Source: Aliiroseovarius lamellibrachiae (GTDB lineage Bacteria > Pseudomonadota > Alphaproteobacteria > Rhodobacterales > Rhodobacteraceae). Taken from it: a stretch of DNA of 64,000 nt. The notes beneath the pieces were generated by a model. It saw nothing but the letters and a program-made list of their open reading frames with translations, was not told the origin of the DNA and ran no database searches. The translations under genes were made by a program, and so were the position numbers. Shown piece by piece: positions 31,325 to 41,308 of this stretch (positions within the stretch are counted from its first letter, which is position 1; the number at the start of each line of letters is the position of its first letter). The stretch is taken from the NCBI RefSeq assembly GCF_018599245.1, contig NZ_JAHEVJ010000003.1:124001-188000 (forward strand), given 5' to 3'.

Positions 31325-33295
31325 ATGATTACCGAGCTTGGACATTTTGCGCTGATCTTAGCGCTGGGCGTGGCACTGATCCAGATGATCGTGCCACTGA
31401 TTGGGGCGCATAAAGGCTGGCGTGGCTGGATGGAGATGGCGGTTCCCGCCGCCTCTATTCAATTTGCGCTGATCGCTGCGGCATTTGCCGCGCTCACTTA
31501 TGCGTTTGTAACTTCTGACTTCTCGTTGAAATTGGTCTATTTCAACTCTCACAGCGACAAGCCGATGCTTTACAAAGTATCGGGCGTTTGGGGCAACCAC
31601 GAGGGATCGATGCTGTTGTGGGTGCTGATTGTCGCCCTGTTTGGCGCGATGGCTGCGTGGTTTGGGGGCAATCTGCCGCTGCGCCTTAAGGCGCGTGTGC
31701 TGGCAGTGCAAAGCGCCATTGGGGCGGCGTTTTTGGCCTTTATTATCTTTACATCAAACCCGTTCCTACGCCTTGCGCAGCCGCCGTTTGATGGCCGGGA
31801 TCTGAACCCGCTTTTGCAAGACGTGGGCCTCGCCTTCCACCCCCCCTTCCTTTATCTCGGCTATGTTGGTCTTTCGATGACCTTCAGTTTTGCCGTTGCG
31901 GCCCTGATCGAAGGGCGCATTGACGCCGCGTGGGGTCGGTGGGTACGCCCATGGACCTTGGCAGCTTGGGTCTTTTTGACCATCGGCATCGGTCTTGGGT
32001 CCTGGTGGGCGTATTACGAGCTGGGCTGGGGCGGTTTCTGGTTCTGGGATCCAGTTGAAAACGCGTCCTTCATGCCTTGGCTTTTTGCCGCCGCGCTTTT
32101 GCACTCTGCCATTGTGGTTGAAAAACGGGAATCGTTGAAAAGCTGGACCATCCTGCTTGCAATCCTTGCGTTCGGTTTCTCGCTGATTGGCACATTCTTG
32201 GTGCGCTCTGGCGTGATCACCTCTGTGCATGCGTTTGCCTCTGATCCCGAACGCGGCGTGTTCATTCTTGCTATTCTTGCGGTCTTCACAGGCGGGGCGC
32301 TGACGCTTTTTGCCGCCCGCGCAAGTGCGATGGAGGCGCGCGGCGTCTTTGGTCTGGTCAGTCGCGAAAGTGCGCTGGTGTTCAACAATATCCTCCTGGC
32401 GGTTGGGTCACTTGTGGTCTTTACGGGCACAATCTGGCCGCTGATCGGCGAGATTTTTGGCCGCAAAGTGTCGGTCGGAGCGCCGTATTTCGAGGCGGCC
32501 TTTACCCCCTTTATGGTGCTGCTGGCATTGGTGTTGCCCATCGGTGCAATGTTGCCATGGAAGCGAGCGAAAGTGAAACGTGCCGCAAAACAATTGATCC
32601 CGGCGTTTGCCTTGGCGATTGCGATCTTGGCGCTGGTGTGGGCCATCCAAACTGGCCGCTCTGCTTTGGGGCCGATTGGGATGTTTCTTGGCACTTGGCT
32701 GGTGGCTGGTTCCCTGACGGATCTTGTGGGCCGTACGGGCCGTGGCGCGATCGGGAAACGATTGTCGCGCCTCACCCGTCTGCCGCGTGCTGACTGGGGC
32801 AAATTCACCGCGCATGTGGGCTTTGGTATCACCATTATGGGCATCTGCGGGCTGGAGGCGTATCAGCACGAAGATATTCGTGTGACCCAGCTGAACGCGC
32901 CGTTTGAAGTGGCCGGCTATACGGTGACTTTGGAAAATGTGTACCGCGAACAAGGACCTAACTACACGACAACCATGGCGGACATGCGAATTGCCCGTGA
33001 TGGTGAAACTGTGGCGGTATTACATCCGGAAAAACGTATTTATCCGGTGCAAGCGATGCCCACCACGGAAGCCGCGATTTCCAATGGGTTCTGGCGCGAC
33101 ATCTATGTTGTGATTGGGGACCCTCAGGATGAGGGTGGTTGGGCTGTGCGTACCTTTATCAAGCCTTTCACCAATTGGATTTGGGCAGGGTGCATTATCA
33201 TGGCACTGGGTGGGCTGATCAGCCTGTCTGATCGCCGGTTCCGTGTTGCTGCAGGTGCTGCCAAAGTTCCCAACCAAGGGGTGCCGGCGGAATGA
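31325..33295 (+). CDS. ccmF: Heme lyase subunit CcmF
   Basis: 656 residues from ATG 31325; an in-frame start at 31256 is rejected. The polytopic membrane protein has the tryptophan-rich WWD heme-handling motif near residues 232-250 (LGWGGFWFWDPVENASFMPW), the WGNHEGSMLLWV loop and periplasmic His residues (HPPFLY, SVHAFASDP). With CcmH it attaches heme to apocytochromes c in the periplasm. It overlaps ccmH by 4 bp. The ribosome-binding site is weak (AAGGA, 15 bases away). Confidence 0.95.
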   Translation: MITELGHFALILALGVALIQMIVPLIGAHKGWRGWMEMAVPAASIQFALIAAAFAALTYAFVTSDFSLKLVYFNSHSDKPMLYKVSGVWGNHEGSMLLWVLIVALFGAMAAWFGGNLPLRLKARVLAVQSAIGAAFLAFIIFTSNPFLRLAQPPFDGRDLNPLLQDVGLAFHPPFLYLGYVGLSMTFSFAVAALIEGRIDAAWGRWVRPWTLAAWVFLTIGIGLGSWWAYYELGWGGFWFWDPVENASFMPWLFAAALLHSAIVVEKRESLKSWTILLAILAFGFSLIGTFLVRSGVITSVHAFASDPERGVFILAILAVFTGGALTLFAARASAMEARGVFGLVSRESALVFNNILLAVGSLVVFTGTIWPLIGEIFGRKVSVGAPYFEAAFTPFMVLLALVLPIGAMLPWKRAKVKRAAKQLIPAFALAIAILALVWAIQTGRSALGPIGMFLGTWLVAGSLTDLVGRTGRGAIGKRLSRLTRLPRADWGKFTAHVGFGITIMGICGLEAYQHEDIRVTQLNAPFEVAGYTVTLENVYREQGPNYTTTMADMRIARDGETVAVLHPEKRIYPVQAMPTTEAAISNGFWRDIYVVIGDPQDEGGWAVRTFIKPFTNWIWAGCIIMALGGLISLSDRRFRVAAGAAKVPNQGVPAE

Positions 33296-33765
33296 TGTTG
33301 CGGATGAAACTTTTTATCACATCTCTGGCGTTGGCGGTCACATTGGCCGCCAGCCCATCTTTGGCTGTGAACCCCGATGAGGTGCTGGACGACCCCGTTT
33401 TGGAAGGGCGTGCCCGCGCAATTTCTGCTGACCTGCGTTGTGTGGTGTGCCGCGGTGAAAACATCGACGAAAGCAACGCCGAGATCGCGCATGATTTGCG
33501 CCTGTTGGTGCGCGAGCGCTTGGTTGAAGGCGACAGCAACGAAGATGTTGTTGCCTTTATTGTCGAACGCTACGGTGAATATGTATTGATGAAGCCAACC
33601 CTTTTGGGGGCCAACATCGTGCTTTGGCTTGCGGGACCGATCTTGTTTTTGCTGGCGGCGGTCACAGGCGGGCTTTACCTGCGGCGGCGATCACAATCGT
33701 CTGAACAGGGCCTGGGTCTGTCAGACACGGAGCAGGCGCGCTTAGACGAGTTGATGAAAGACTAA
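33292..33765 (+). CDS. ccmH: Cytochrome c maturation thiol-disulfide protein CcmH
   Basis: 157 residues. Signal peptide to about residue 25 (LFITSLALAVTLAASPSLA), then the LRCVVCRG motif with Cys50 and Cys53 that reduces the CXXCH motif of apocytochromes, then a C-terminal membrane anchor (NIVLWLAGPILFLLAAVTGGLYL). The short form lacks the TPR domain, which would be a separate ccmI. ATG 33292 overlaps the ccmF stop; ATG 33295 is an alternative. A terminator follows. Confidence 0.94.
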   Translation: MMLRMKLFITSLALAVTLAASPSLAVNPDEVLDDPVLEGRARAISADLRCVVCRGENIDESNAEIAHDLRLLVRERLVEGDSNEDVVAFIVERYGEYVLMKPTLLGANIVLWLAGPILFLLAAVTGGLYLRRRSQSSEQGLGLSDTEQARLDELMKD

Positions 33766-33768
33766 GAC

Positions 33769-33800
33769 AAGGGGCGGGTGTTCAGGCATCCGCCCTTTTT
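33769..33800 (+). terminator. Terminator after ccmH
   Basis: AAGGGGCGGGTG and CATCCGCCCTT pair (with G-U pairs) around TTCAGG, followed by TTTTT. Confidence 0.8.
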
Positions 33801-33962
33801 TCTGCGCAAGACAGCCCCTGCCGTGGCGAAACACTTGCGCCCCCGTCCTCTGCATGTCACCCGTTTTGCAACGAAATGACACGCGCCGCTATTTGACGGC
33901 ACGTTCCCCTTTTTCCCGTCCGCATGGTCGGTTATAAGGGCGGGAACTGTAGGGAGGCCCCG

Positions 33963-34739
33963 ATGAATTACGACACAATCACCTATGATCTCACCGATGG
34001 CTTGGCTGTTTTGACCTTGAACCGGCCAGACAAAATGAACGCGCTGAACACACAGATGCGGGCGGAAATTGCCCATGCGGTGCGCGATGCGGGCACCACG
34101 GCGCGGGCTTTGGTTATTGTCGGGTCTGGGCGGGCGTTTTGCTCGGGTCAGGATCTGGGGGACCGCGCCAATGCGGGCGAGGTGGATCTGGAGCGCACGC
34201 TAAAGGATGAATATGAACCGCTGCTGCGTGCCATCTATGACGCGCCCATTCCGATCATTGCTGCGGTGAACGGGGCTGCTGCTGGGGCAGGGGCCAATAT
34301 CGCGCTGGCCGCCGATGTGGTGATCGCCAAAGAAAGCGCCTATTTCATGCAAGCCTTTTCGCGCATTGGCCTGATCCCTGACGCGGGTGGCACCTATTGG
34401 ATGCCCCGTATGATGGGGTTTGCCAAGGCCATGGGCGCGGCTCTTTTTGCCGAAAAACTCCCTGCCAAAGACGCCGCAAATCTTGGGTTGATCTGGGAGT
34501 GTGTGGCCGATGACGAATTTGATGCGGCGTGGAAAGCGCGCGCGGAATATCTCGCCAAAGGCCCAACCAAAAGCTTTGCCAGCATCAAACAAGCGATGCG
34601 GGCATCCCTGACCAACGACTTGGATCAGCAATTGGCGCTTGAGGCAAAGCTTCAGGGCGAATGCGGTCAATCGCGTGATTTCAAAGAGGGGGTGATGTCC
34701 TTCCTTGAGAAGCGCACGCCAGATTTTGAGGGGCGTTGA
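33963..34739 (+). CDS. Enoyl-CoA hydratase/isomerase family (PaaG-like)
   Basis: 258 residues from ATG 33963 (AGGGAGG upstream). The crotonase fold is shown by VLTLNRPDKMNALN, the oxyanion-hole loop SGRAFCSGQDLGDRA and IAAVNGAAAGAGANIALAADVVIA. The Asp in GLIPDAGGTYWMPRMMG is at the isomerase/hydratase catalytic position, as in PaaG and PaaB. It acts on enoyl-CoA, perhaps in phenylacetate or fatty-acid breakdown, but no other paa gene is nearby. A terminator follows. Confidence 0.85.
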   Translation: MNYDTITYDLTDGLAVLTLNRPDKMNALNTQMRAEIAHAVRDAGTTARALVIVGSGRAFCSGQDLGDRANAGEVDLERTLKDEYEPLLRAIYDAPIPIIAAVNGAAAGAGANIALAADVVIAKESAYFMQAFSRIGLIPDAGGTYWMPRMMGFAKAMGAALFAEKLPAKDAANLGLIWECVADDEFDAAWKARAEYLAKGPTKSFASIKQAMRASLTNDLDQQLALEAKLQGECGQSRDFKEGVMSFLEKRTPDFEGR

Positions 34740-34760
34740 GGCGCCACCGAATTACGACAG

Positions 34761-34786
34761 AAAAGGGGCCGCCGGGCCCCTTTTTT
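34761..34786. terminator. Bidirectional terminator between the enoyl-CoA hydratase and GNAT genes
   Basis: AAAAGGGGCC pairs with GGCCCCTTTT around a 4-base loop. T-tract TTTTTT on the plus strand; the last bases overlap the GNAT stop codon. Confidence 0.85.
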
Positions 34787-35294
34787 ATGCGCGATCTTTG
34801 GGGCGTGGGAGCATCATATAGATGCTGTCGCTCCAGGCATCGTTGATGCAATGGGTGTTGGCTTCAAATCCGGTTTGTACAAAACCAAGGCGCGTTAACA
34901 GGGCCTTGGAGCCGGCGTTTCTAGGGTCTAATCCCGCTTGCAAATGGGGATAAGCCGTTGTGGCCCACACATGGTCAATCACCGCGCGGATTGCCTCGGT
35001 GGCAAGACCCTGACGCCAGTGATCGGGGTGCAGGATATATCCAAGGTCGCCTTCGCTGAACATGCCGCCCATGCCCACAACGCGTCCTGCTCGTTCAAAG
35101 ATGAAATAGGTTGGCTTGGCCGCGAAATCCGCAACCATCTTGTCCAGCCTTTCTTGGGTCACGTCCCGGTGCTCATGCGGCGCCGTGGACCAATAGGCCA
35201 TGGCGTCGGGGTTGCTGAAGATTGCAAAAAGATCATCAAGATCGGTGGGCTTGGGGCCGCGCAAAATCAGGCGCTTAGTGATGAGTGTGGTCAT
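34785..35294 (-). CDS. GNAT acetyltransferase, RimJ/RimL-like
   Basis: 169 residues from ATG 35294; a TTG at 35312 is a poorer start, and no clear ribosome-binding site precedes either. The start TTLITKRLILRGPKPTDLDDLFAIFSNPDAMAYWS is typical of ribosomal-protein-alanine acetyltransferase relatives. The acetyl-CoA loop is at HPDHWRQGLATEAIRAVIDHV. NAGSKALLTRLGFVQTG closes the domain. The acceptor is unknown. Its promoter would lie in the 20 bp after the gltA terminator, so part of its expression may be gltA read-through. Confidence 0.85.
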   Translation of the reverse strand: MTTLITKRLILRGPKPTDLDDLFAIFSNPDAMAYWSTAPHEHRDVTQERLDKMVADFAAKPTYFIFERAGRVVGMGGMFSEGDLGYILHPDHWRQGLATEAIRAVIDHVWATTAYPHLQAGLDPRNAGSKALLTRLGFVQTGFEANTHCINDAWSDSIYMMLPRPKDRA

Positions 35295-35315
35295 GCAAAA
35301 GTGGTAGCGCAAAAG

Positions 35316-35345
35316 AAAAGGGGCCGCCAGCGGCAGCCCCTTTTT
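35316..35345 (-). terminator. Terminator of gltA
   Basis: AAAAGGGGC (35316-35324) pairs with GCCCCTTTTT (35336-35345), with an inner CCGCC/GGC stem. On the minus strand it ends in CTTTTCTTTT. It is 20 bp past the gltA stop. Confidence 0.82.
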
Positions 35346-35363
35346 TGAATTTACCCGCCGGGT

Positions 35364-36659
35364 TTAGCGGCTTTCTACATCCGTATAATCACGCGCAGTA
35401 TCGCCAAGATACAACTGACGTGGACGGCCAATTTTCTGACCTGGATCGCCCAGCATTTCTTTCCACTGCGAAATCCAACCCACAGTGCGCGACAGCGCAA
35501 AAATTGGTGTGAACATCGAGGTTGGGAAACCCATGGCTTCCAGAATGATGCCGGAATAGAAGTCGACGTTAGGATAAAGCTTTTTCTCAACGAAATAAGG
35601 ATCTTCCAGCGCAATACGCTCAAGCTCCTTGGCCACTTTCAGGGTTTCGTTGTCGTCGATACCCAAAAGACCAAGCACTTCATCCGCGCTTTCCTTCATC
35701 ACTTTGGCACGAGGGTCAAAGTTTTTGTAAACGCGGTGACCAAAGCCCATCAGGCGGAAGGGGTCATCTTTGTCTTTGGCGCGGGCCACATATTCCGGAA
35801 TGTTGTCGACCGAACCGATTTCGCGCAGCATTTCAAGACAGGCTTGGTTGGCGCCGCCATGGGCAGGGCCCCAGAGGCACGCGATGCCCGCAGCGATACA
35901 GGCAAACGGGTTTGCGCCCGAAGACCCAGCCAAACGCACGGTAGAGGTTGATGCGTTTTGTTCGTGATCGGCGTGGAATGTGAAAATCCGGTCCATCGCG
36001 CGGCTCAGGATCGGGTTCACCACATATTCTTCGGCAGGCACCGCAAAACACATGCGCAGGAAGTTTGACGCGTAATCCAGATCGTTTTTCGGATACACAA
36101 ACGGCTGGCCGATGGAATATTTATAGGCCATCGCCGAAATGGTCGGGATTTTTGCAATCATGCGGATCGCGGCCACTTCACGCTGCCATGGGTCATTCAC
36201 GTCGGTACTGTCGTGGTAGAACGCCGACATTGCGCCCATGACACCGGTGATGATCGCCATTGGGTGCGCGTCACGACGGAAGCCCGAGAAGAACTTGGAC
36301 ATCTGTTCGTGGACCATCGTGTGGTTGGTCACGCGGTTTTCAAAATCTTCCAACTCTGTCGCCGATGGCAGCTCACCATACAGCAGCAGATAGCATACCT
36401 CGAGGTAATGCGACTTTTCCGCCAGCTGATCGATGGGATAACCGCGATACAAAAGCTCGCCTTTGTCGCCATCAATAAAGGTGATGGTCGAATCGCAGCT
36501 TGCCGTTGACGTGAACCCGGGGTCATAGGTGAACACATCGCCTTGGGCATAAAGCTTGCGGATGTCGATCACGTCCGGACCTGCCGTCGGTGAATACATC
36601 GGCAATTCCAGTTCCTTATCCCCAAAGGTGAGTTTCGCGGTTCCGGTTTGTTCAGCCAT
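35364..36659 (-). CDS. gltA: Citrate synthase
   Basis: 431 residues from ATG 36659 ([10 protein letters not shown]), preceded by AAGGGA. It is a type II hexameric-type citrate synthase: [28 protein letters not shown] near the N terminus, His in [17 protein letters not shown], catalytic His in [15 protein letters not shown], and [15 protein letters not shown], with Asp in the C-terminal catalytic loop. It condenses acetyl-CoA and oxaloacetate in the TCA cycle. gltX lies 46 bp upstream on the same strand; a hairpin without T-tract (36680-36700) separates them, so read-through is possible. Confidence 0.97.
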   Translation of the reverse strand: MAEQTGTAKLTFGDKELELPMYSPTAGPDVIDIRKLYAQGDVFTYDPGFTSTASCDSTITFIDGDKGELLYRGYPIDQLAEKSHYLEVCYLLLYGELPSATELEDFENRVTNHTMVHEQMSKFFSGFRRDAHPMAIITGVMGAMSAFYHDSTDVNDPWQREVAAIRMIAKIPTISAMAYKYSIGQPFVYPKNDLDYASNFLRMCFAVPAEEYVVNPILSRAMDRIFTFHADHEQNASTSTVRLAGSSGANPFACIAAGIACLWGPAHGGANQACLEMLREIGSVDNIPEYVARAKDKDDPFRLMGFGHRVYKNFDPRAKVMKESADEVLGLLGIDDNETLKVAKELERIALEDPYFVEKKLYPNVDFYSGIILEAMGFPTSMFTPIFALSRTVGWISQWKEMLGDPGQKIGRPRQLYLGDTARDYTDVESR

Positions 36660-36705
36660 ATTTATTCCCTTCATGCATGGTCCGTCCCGGATGGGCGGAC
36701 GGTGT

Positions 36706-38109
36706 TTACGTGCTTGCGTCCTTAAGGCGGGCGATGGTTTCGTCCGGGCCAAGAACCAGCATCATGTCAAAAACACTGGGGGTCACGGCGCGCCCAGCAA
36801 GGGCTGCGCGCAGCGGCGCGGCCAGTTTGCCGAATTTCAGCCCGTGGGCTTCGGCTAGGCCGTTCAAAATCGCCTCCAGCGTATTGCGATCCCAGCTAAC
36901 ATTTTGCAGCTGCGGCGTCAATTCTTTCAGTATACTACGGGATACTTCATCCAGAGCCTTTTGCGCTTTCTCGTCACATTCCAGCGGGCGGTCAGCCAGG
37001 ACAAATCGTGCTTTTTCAGTGAGTTGTGGGAATGTTTTGGCGCTGGTCTTCAGCACGTACATTGCCGCAGACAAAAGTTCACGTTTCTGCGGGTGCAGCA
37101 TATCTTCGCCTGTGACGTTACGGAACGCCTCATATCCCGCCAGAACATCCGCATCATCCATCGCGGCCATGTGCTGACCGGACAGGTTATCAAGCTTTTT
37201 AAAATCGAAACGGGCGGGGGATTTGCCGATTCCCTTCAGGTCAAACCATTCCAGCGCTTGGGCGTCTGAGAAAAACTCATCATCGCCGTGGCTCCACCCC
37301 AAACGTGCCAGATAGTTGCGCATCGCCTGTGCGGGATAACCAAGTGCTTGGTATTCTTCGACCCCCAGCGCACCGTGACGTTTGGACAGTTTCTTGCCAT
37401 CTGGGCCGTGGATCAGCGGAATATGCGCCCAGATCGGCACATCCCAGCCCATCGCCTGATAGACGAGCATTTGGCGCGCGGCATTGTTCAGGTGGTCATC
37501 CCCCCGGATCGCATGGGTCACGCCCATATCATGATCATCCACAACCACAGCCAGCATATAGGTGGGCGTACCGTCTGAACGTAAACAAATCATGTCGTCG
37601 AGTTGATCATTGCGGATGGTCACATCGCCTTGCACCGCATCTTTGATCACGGTCGCGCCTTCGCGCGGGGCCTTTAGGCGCACCACATAGGGGGCATTGG
37701 GGTGGGTGTCCGCCGCCGCATCGCGCCAAGGAGATTGGTAAAGCGTTGACTTCCCCTCGGCTTTCGCCGCATCGCGAAAGGCTTGGATCTCATCTTGGGT
37801 GGCGAAACATTTGTAAGCATGCCCACTCGCCAGCATCTCATGGGCCACCTCTGCGTGGCGGTCGGCACGATCAAACTGTGAGATCACCTCGCCATCATGG
37901 TCCAGCCCCAGCCAATCCATCCCCTTCAGGATGGCGGCTGTGGCCTCGGGCGTTGAACGTGCCCGATCTGTATCTTCGATCCGCAGCAAAAACTTGCCGC
38001 CGCGACCCCGGGCAAAAAGCCAGTTGAACAGCGCGGTGCGCGCCCCACCGATGTGCAAATACCCGGTGGGCGAGGGGGCGAAGCGGGTGACAACCTGATC
38101 AGAGTTCAT
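36706..38109 (-). CDS. gltX: Glutamyl-tRNA synthetase
   Basis: 467 residues. Class I synthetase: HIGH-type motif [11 protein letters not shown] (residues 13-22), the [19 protein letters not shown] block, and KLSKRHG around residue 240. The C-terminal anticodon-binding region is present. It charges tRNA-Glu. ATG 38109 follows AAAGG on the minus strand. It is divergent to comEC and upstream of gltA. Many alphaproteobacteria have two GluRS genes; whether another exists elsewhere cannot be seen here. Confidence 0.97.
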   Translation of the reverse strand: MNSDQVVTRFAPSPTGYLHIGGARTALFNWLFARGRGGKFLLRIEDTDRARSTPEATAAILKGMDWLGLDHDGEVISQFDRADRHAEVAHEMLASGHAYKCFATQDEIQAFRDAAKAEGKSTLYQSPWRDAAADTHPNAPYVVRLKAPREGATVIKDAVQGDVTIRNDQLDDMICLRSDGTPTYMLAVVVDDHDMGVTHAIRGDDHLNNAARQMLVYQAMGWDVPIWAHIPLIHGPDGKKLSKRHGALGVEEYQALGYPAQAMRNYLARLGWSHGDDEFFSDAQALEWFDLKGIGKSPARFDFKKLDNLSGQHMAAMDDADVLAGYEAFRNVTGEDMLHPQKRELLSAAMYVLKTSAKTFPQLTEKARFVLADRPLECDEKAQKALDEVSRSILKELTPQLQNVSWDRNTLEAILNGLAEAHGLKFGKLAAPLRAALAGRAVTPSVFDMMLVLGPDETIARLKDAST

Positions 38110-38196
38110 GAGACGTTAACCTTTTGGAAACCATGCGAGGCGTATGCCTGAATTACGTTAATGGCGTGTTAAAGCAAAACGGAGGCCAAGAACAAG

Positions 38197-40251
38197 GTGC
38201 TGGGCCAGATCCTTCTTAGGGTCGAAACCGAACGGGGTCGATTTTTGCATTGGGTTCCGATCTTTCTGGCAACAGGGATCGGGGGGTATTTTCTGTGGCC
38301 CAATGAGCCGAGCGAAACGATCTATATGGCGCTTGGCGGGTTTGTCCTGTTGATGTTGGCGGTCCGGTGGCGTTTGCCTTGGGGCTATGGCCCGGTGGCG
38401 GGGATGTTTGCCCTTGTGGCGCTTGGGATCTGTCTGGCGGGCGCACGCGCGCATTATGTGGCGGGGCCGGTGCTTGGATATCGCTATTACGGCGCCATCG
38501 AAGGGCGCGTGGTCGCGATGGACCGATCGCAATCAGATGCCGTGCGCCTGACATTGGATCAGGTGCGGCTGTCCGACACCGCCCCCGACCGTGTTCCGCG
38601 CAAAGTTCGCGTGTCTTTGCTTGGCGCGTTCGAAGGGGGCTTGGGGGCGTTCACCCCCCAAGTGGGCGCGCGTGTCGCCCTGACCGGGCATTTGTCTGGC
38701 CCCAATGGTCCGGTGGAACCGGGCGGCTTTGATTTTCAACGCATGGCCTGGTTTCGCGGCATCGGCGCGGTGGGCTATACCCGAACGCCGGTGATGCTTT
38801 TGGCGCCCGCCAATGGGTCTGGCGTGCGTGTTCAAGTGACCCGTACGCGCATGGCAATTGCCAACTGGGTGCGAGGGATTTTACCCGGAGAAACAGGTGC
38901 TTTTGCCGCCGCCGTCACCACAGGCGACCGATCTGCGATGGGACAAGACACATTGGCGGCCCTGCGCGGGGCCAATCTTGCGCATCTTTTGGCGATTTCC
39001 GGGTTGCACATGGGGCTTTTAACCGGGTTTGTCTATCAGGCGATGCGGTATCTCCTGGCGCTTGTCCCATGGGTTGCGTTACGTTTTCCGACCAAGAAAT
39101 ACGCAGCCCTTGCGGCCATTGGGGCAGGGGGTGTTTACCTATTGTTGTCTGGGGGCAGCATTTCGACCGAACGTGCATTTATCATGGTCTCTACCATGTT
39201 GGTGGCGATCCTGTTTGACCGTCGTGCGCTTAGCTTGCGGGCGGTGGCAATGGCGGCCATTCTGGTGCTGTTGTTGCACCCAGAGGCCCTGACAGAACCG
39301 GGGTTTCAGATGTCCTTTGCTGCAACCACTGCGTTGGTGGCTGTGTTTGGGTGGCTTAGGCGGCGCGAAGGGTGGCGTGCCCCCAAATGGGCGCAACCGG
39401 TGTTGGCGGTGCTTGTCTCTTCGGCTGTTGCGGCCGCTGCGACCGCCCCGTTTGGGGCCGCGCATTTCAATCAGGTCAGTCATTTTGGCCTGATCGCAAA
39501 CCTCGTGTCCGTTCCCTTGATGGGGGCGGTGATCATGCCCGCCGCAGTTGTGGCCGCGCTGTTATCACCTTTCGGCTTGGGCTGGGTGGCCATCAGCGCC
39601 ATGGGACCACCGATTGGCTGGATCATCTTTGTTGCCCACTGGGTGTCGTCGCTTGATGGGGCGATAGGGCATGTGCCGCAGCCGCCAAGCAGTGTGTTGC
39701 CATTGGTCGCAATTGGCGGGCTGCTGGTGGTTCTTTTACGGAGATGGGAGCGCGCTCTGGCGCTGCTGCCCTTATGTCTTGCAGCATTTCTTTGGGCCCA
39801 GGCCACGCGCCCCTTGGTCTTGATCAGTCAGACCGGAGGGTTGGTGGGCGTGCTTACCCCCGAGGGGCGCGCCCTGTCCAAACCCAAGGGCGACGGCTTT
39901 GCCGCAAAGGTCTGGTTGGAAAATGATGGCGCACCGATGGCGCAAGCCGCCGCCTATCAGTTGGGGGAATTTAGCGGTGCAAAAGGCCTGTCTGAAACCA
40001 CGATCGCCGGGAAAACACTTGTGCATCTAACTGGGAAGAGCGGTGCAAAACAGTTGCAGGCGGCCTGTGCCTATGCGGATTTTGTGGTGATGAACAGCAC
40101 CATACTCGACACCGTTCCGGTGGGATGTCAGGTCTTTGATGTCGGGGCATTGCGCGCCTCGGGGGCCGTTGCATTGTGGCCCACACCAAATGGATTATCG
40201 GTCGAGACCGCCCGAGATCGCCAAGGGAACCGGCTTTGGACCCATTGGTAA
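38197..40251 (+). CDS. comEC: ComEC/Rec2-family DNA uptake channel
   Basis: 684 residues with GTG start at 38197, preceded by GGAGG. The N-terminal DUF4131-like region has two or three spans and an OB-like domain (about 85-190). The competence domain is recognised by ANLAHLLAISGLHMGLLTGFVY (about 267-288), RAFIMVSTMLVAIL and the long series of hydrophobic segments. The C-terminal 140 residues resemble the metallo-beta-lactamase domain position, but I see no HxHxDH, so it is probably degenerate. ComEC moves single-stranded DNA across the inner membrane. In Rhodobacter it is also needed for GTA-borne DNA entry. Confidence 0.9.
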   Translation: MLGQILLRVETERGRFLHWVPIFLATGIGGYFLWPNEPSETIYMALGGFVLLMLAVRWRLPWGYGPVAGMFALVALGICLAGARAHYVAGPVLGYRYYGAIEGRVVAMDRSQSDAVRLTLDQVRLSDTAPDRVPRKVRVSLLGAFEGGLGAFTPQVGARVALTGHLSGPNGPVEPGGFDFQRMAWFRGIGAVGYTRTPVMLLAPANGSGVRVQVTRTRMAIANWVRGILPGETGAFAAAVTTGDRSAMGQDTLAALRGANLAHLLAISGLHMGLLTGFVYQAMRYLLALVPWVALRFPTKKYAALAAIGAGGVYLLLSGGSISTERAFIMVSTMLVAILFDRRALSLRAVAMAAILVLLLHPEALTEPGFQMSFAATTALVAVFGWLRRREGWRAPKWAQPVLAVLVSSAVAAAATAPFGAAHFNQVSHFGLIANLVSVPLMGAVIMPAAVVAALLSPFGLGWVAISAMGPPIGWIIFVAHWVSSLDGAIGHVPQPPSSVLPLVAIGGLLVVLLRRWERALALLPLCLAAFLWAQATRPLVLISQTGGLVGVLTPEGRALSKPKGDGFAAKVWLENDGAPMAQAAAYQLGEFSGAKGLSETTIAGKTLVHLTGKSGAKQLQAACAYADFVVMNSTILDTVPVGCQVFDVGALRASGAVALWPTPNGLSVETARDRQGNRLWTHW

Positions 40252-40329
40252 AGCGGCGCGGTAAGCGTCGCCCCCATTGATCGGATTTCCCAAACACCCT
40301 AGCGTGCGTCCAGAAACAGGAGCACGCAG

Positions 40330-41292
40330 ATGGTCGAAACCGCAGGACGAATTACGCTTTGGGGCGTTGAGGTGTTTGTCGCGACGGCGGATGAACGCTC
40401 GATCTCAGTGGCGGCACGGCGCCTTGGGGTCAGCCCCTCTTCGGTCAGTCAGCAATTAAGCAATCTAGAGGCGTCGCTGGGCACCTCGCTGGTCGTGCGC
40501 TCTGCCCGGCCTTTGTCCCTATCCCCGGCGGGCGAGCTGTTTTTGAAACGCGCACAAGCGATTTTGAATGAAGCTGAACAAGCCCGGGCAGAGCTTGCGC
40601 GGGGCGCCTTTGCCAGCCTGTCGCGGTTGCGGTTGGGGGTGATCGAAGATTTCGACTCCGATGTTACTCCGCGGTTGCTGACGCAATTGGCAGATCAATT
40701 ATCGGGAACTCATTTTTCCTTGGAAACCGGCGCATCGCACCGGTTGTATGACCAGCTGGATGCGCGGGCTTTGGATGTGATTGTCGCGGCAGACACCGGG
40801 GCTGGGGCCGACTGGATGGAGGTCCATCCCCTGTTGGAAGAACCCTTTGTGGCCGCGGTGCCAAAAGGGCACGTCGATCCGGGTAACCCTATGGCTGTAT
40901 TGGCGAAATTACCCTTGGTGCAATATACTGCGCGCCATCACATGGGGCGGGTGATTTCCGACCATCTGGCGCGGGAAAACCTGCATCTGGATAAACGGTT
41001 CGAGCTTGATAGCTATCACGCGATTATGTCGATGGTGGCCAAGGGAATCGGTTGGACAATCCTGACCCCACTTGGCTATTTTCACGCCCAACGGTTCCGC
41101 GCGGAAACCGAACTTATCCCGCTGCCGTTCGGGCCAATGACCCGCCGGATTTCGCTGGCGTCCCGACAGGGCGTGTTGGGGGATCTGCCCAAGGACATCG
41201 CCGCGCAATTGCAAAATATCTTGTCAGATATGGTGGTGACGCCGGCGGTGTCCGATACGCCCTGGCTGCGAAATCAGCTGCGACTTTTGTAA
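40330..41292 (+). CDS. LysR-family transcriptional regulator
   Basis: 320 residues from ATG 40330 (AACAGGAGCACGCAG upstream). HTH domain at residues 10-70 (RSISVAARRLGVSPSSVSQQLSNLEASLGTSLVVRS) and effector domain after about residue 95. Note the Ser-rich recognition helix SPSSVSQQ. It is not divergent to another gene: it follows comEC by 78 bp and faces the DegT aminotransferase gene convergently (17 bp gap), so its target is unclear. Confidence 0.86.
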   Translation: MVETAGRITLWGVEVFVATADERSISVAARRLGVSPSSVSQQLSNLEASLGTSLVVRSARPLSLSPAGELFLKRAQAILNEAEQARAELARGAFASLSRLRLGVIEDFDSDVTPRLLTQLADQLSGTHFSLETGASHRLYDQLDARALDVIVAADTGAGADWMEVHPLLEEPFVAAVPKGHVDPGNPMAVLAKLPLVQYTARHHMGRVISDHLARENLHLDKRFELDSYHAIMSMVAKGIGWTILTPLGYFHAQRFRAETELIPLPFGPMTRRISLASRQGVLGDLPKDIAAQLQNILSDMVVTPAVSDTPWLRNQLRLL

Positions 41293-41308
41293 ACCGCGCG
41301 GCGTCAAA

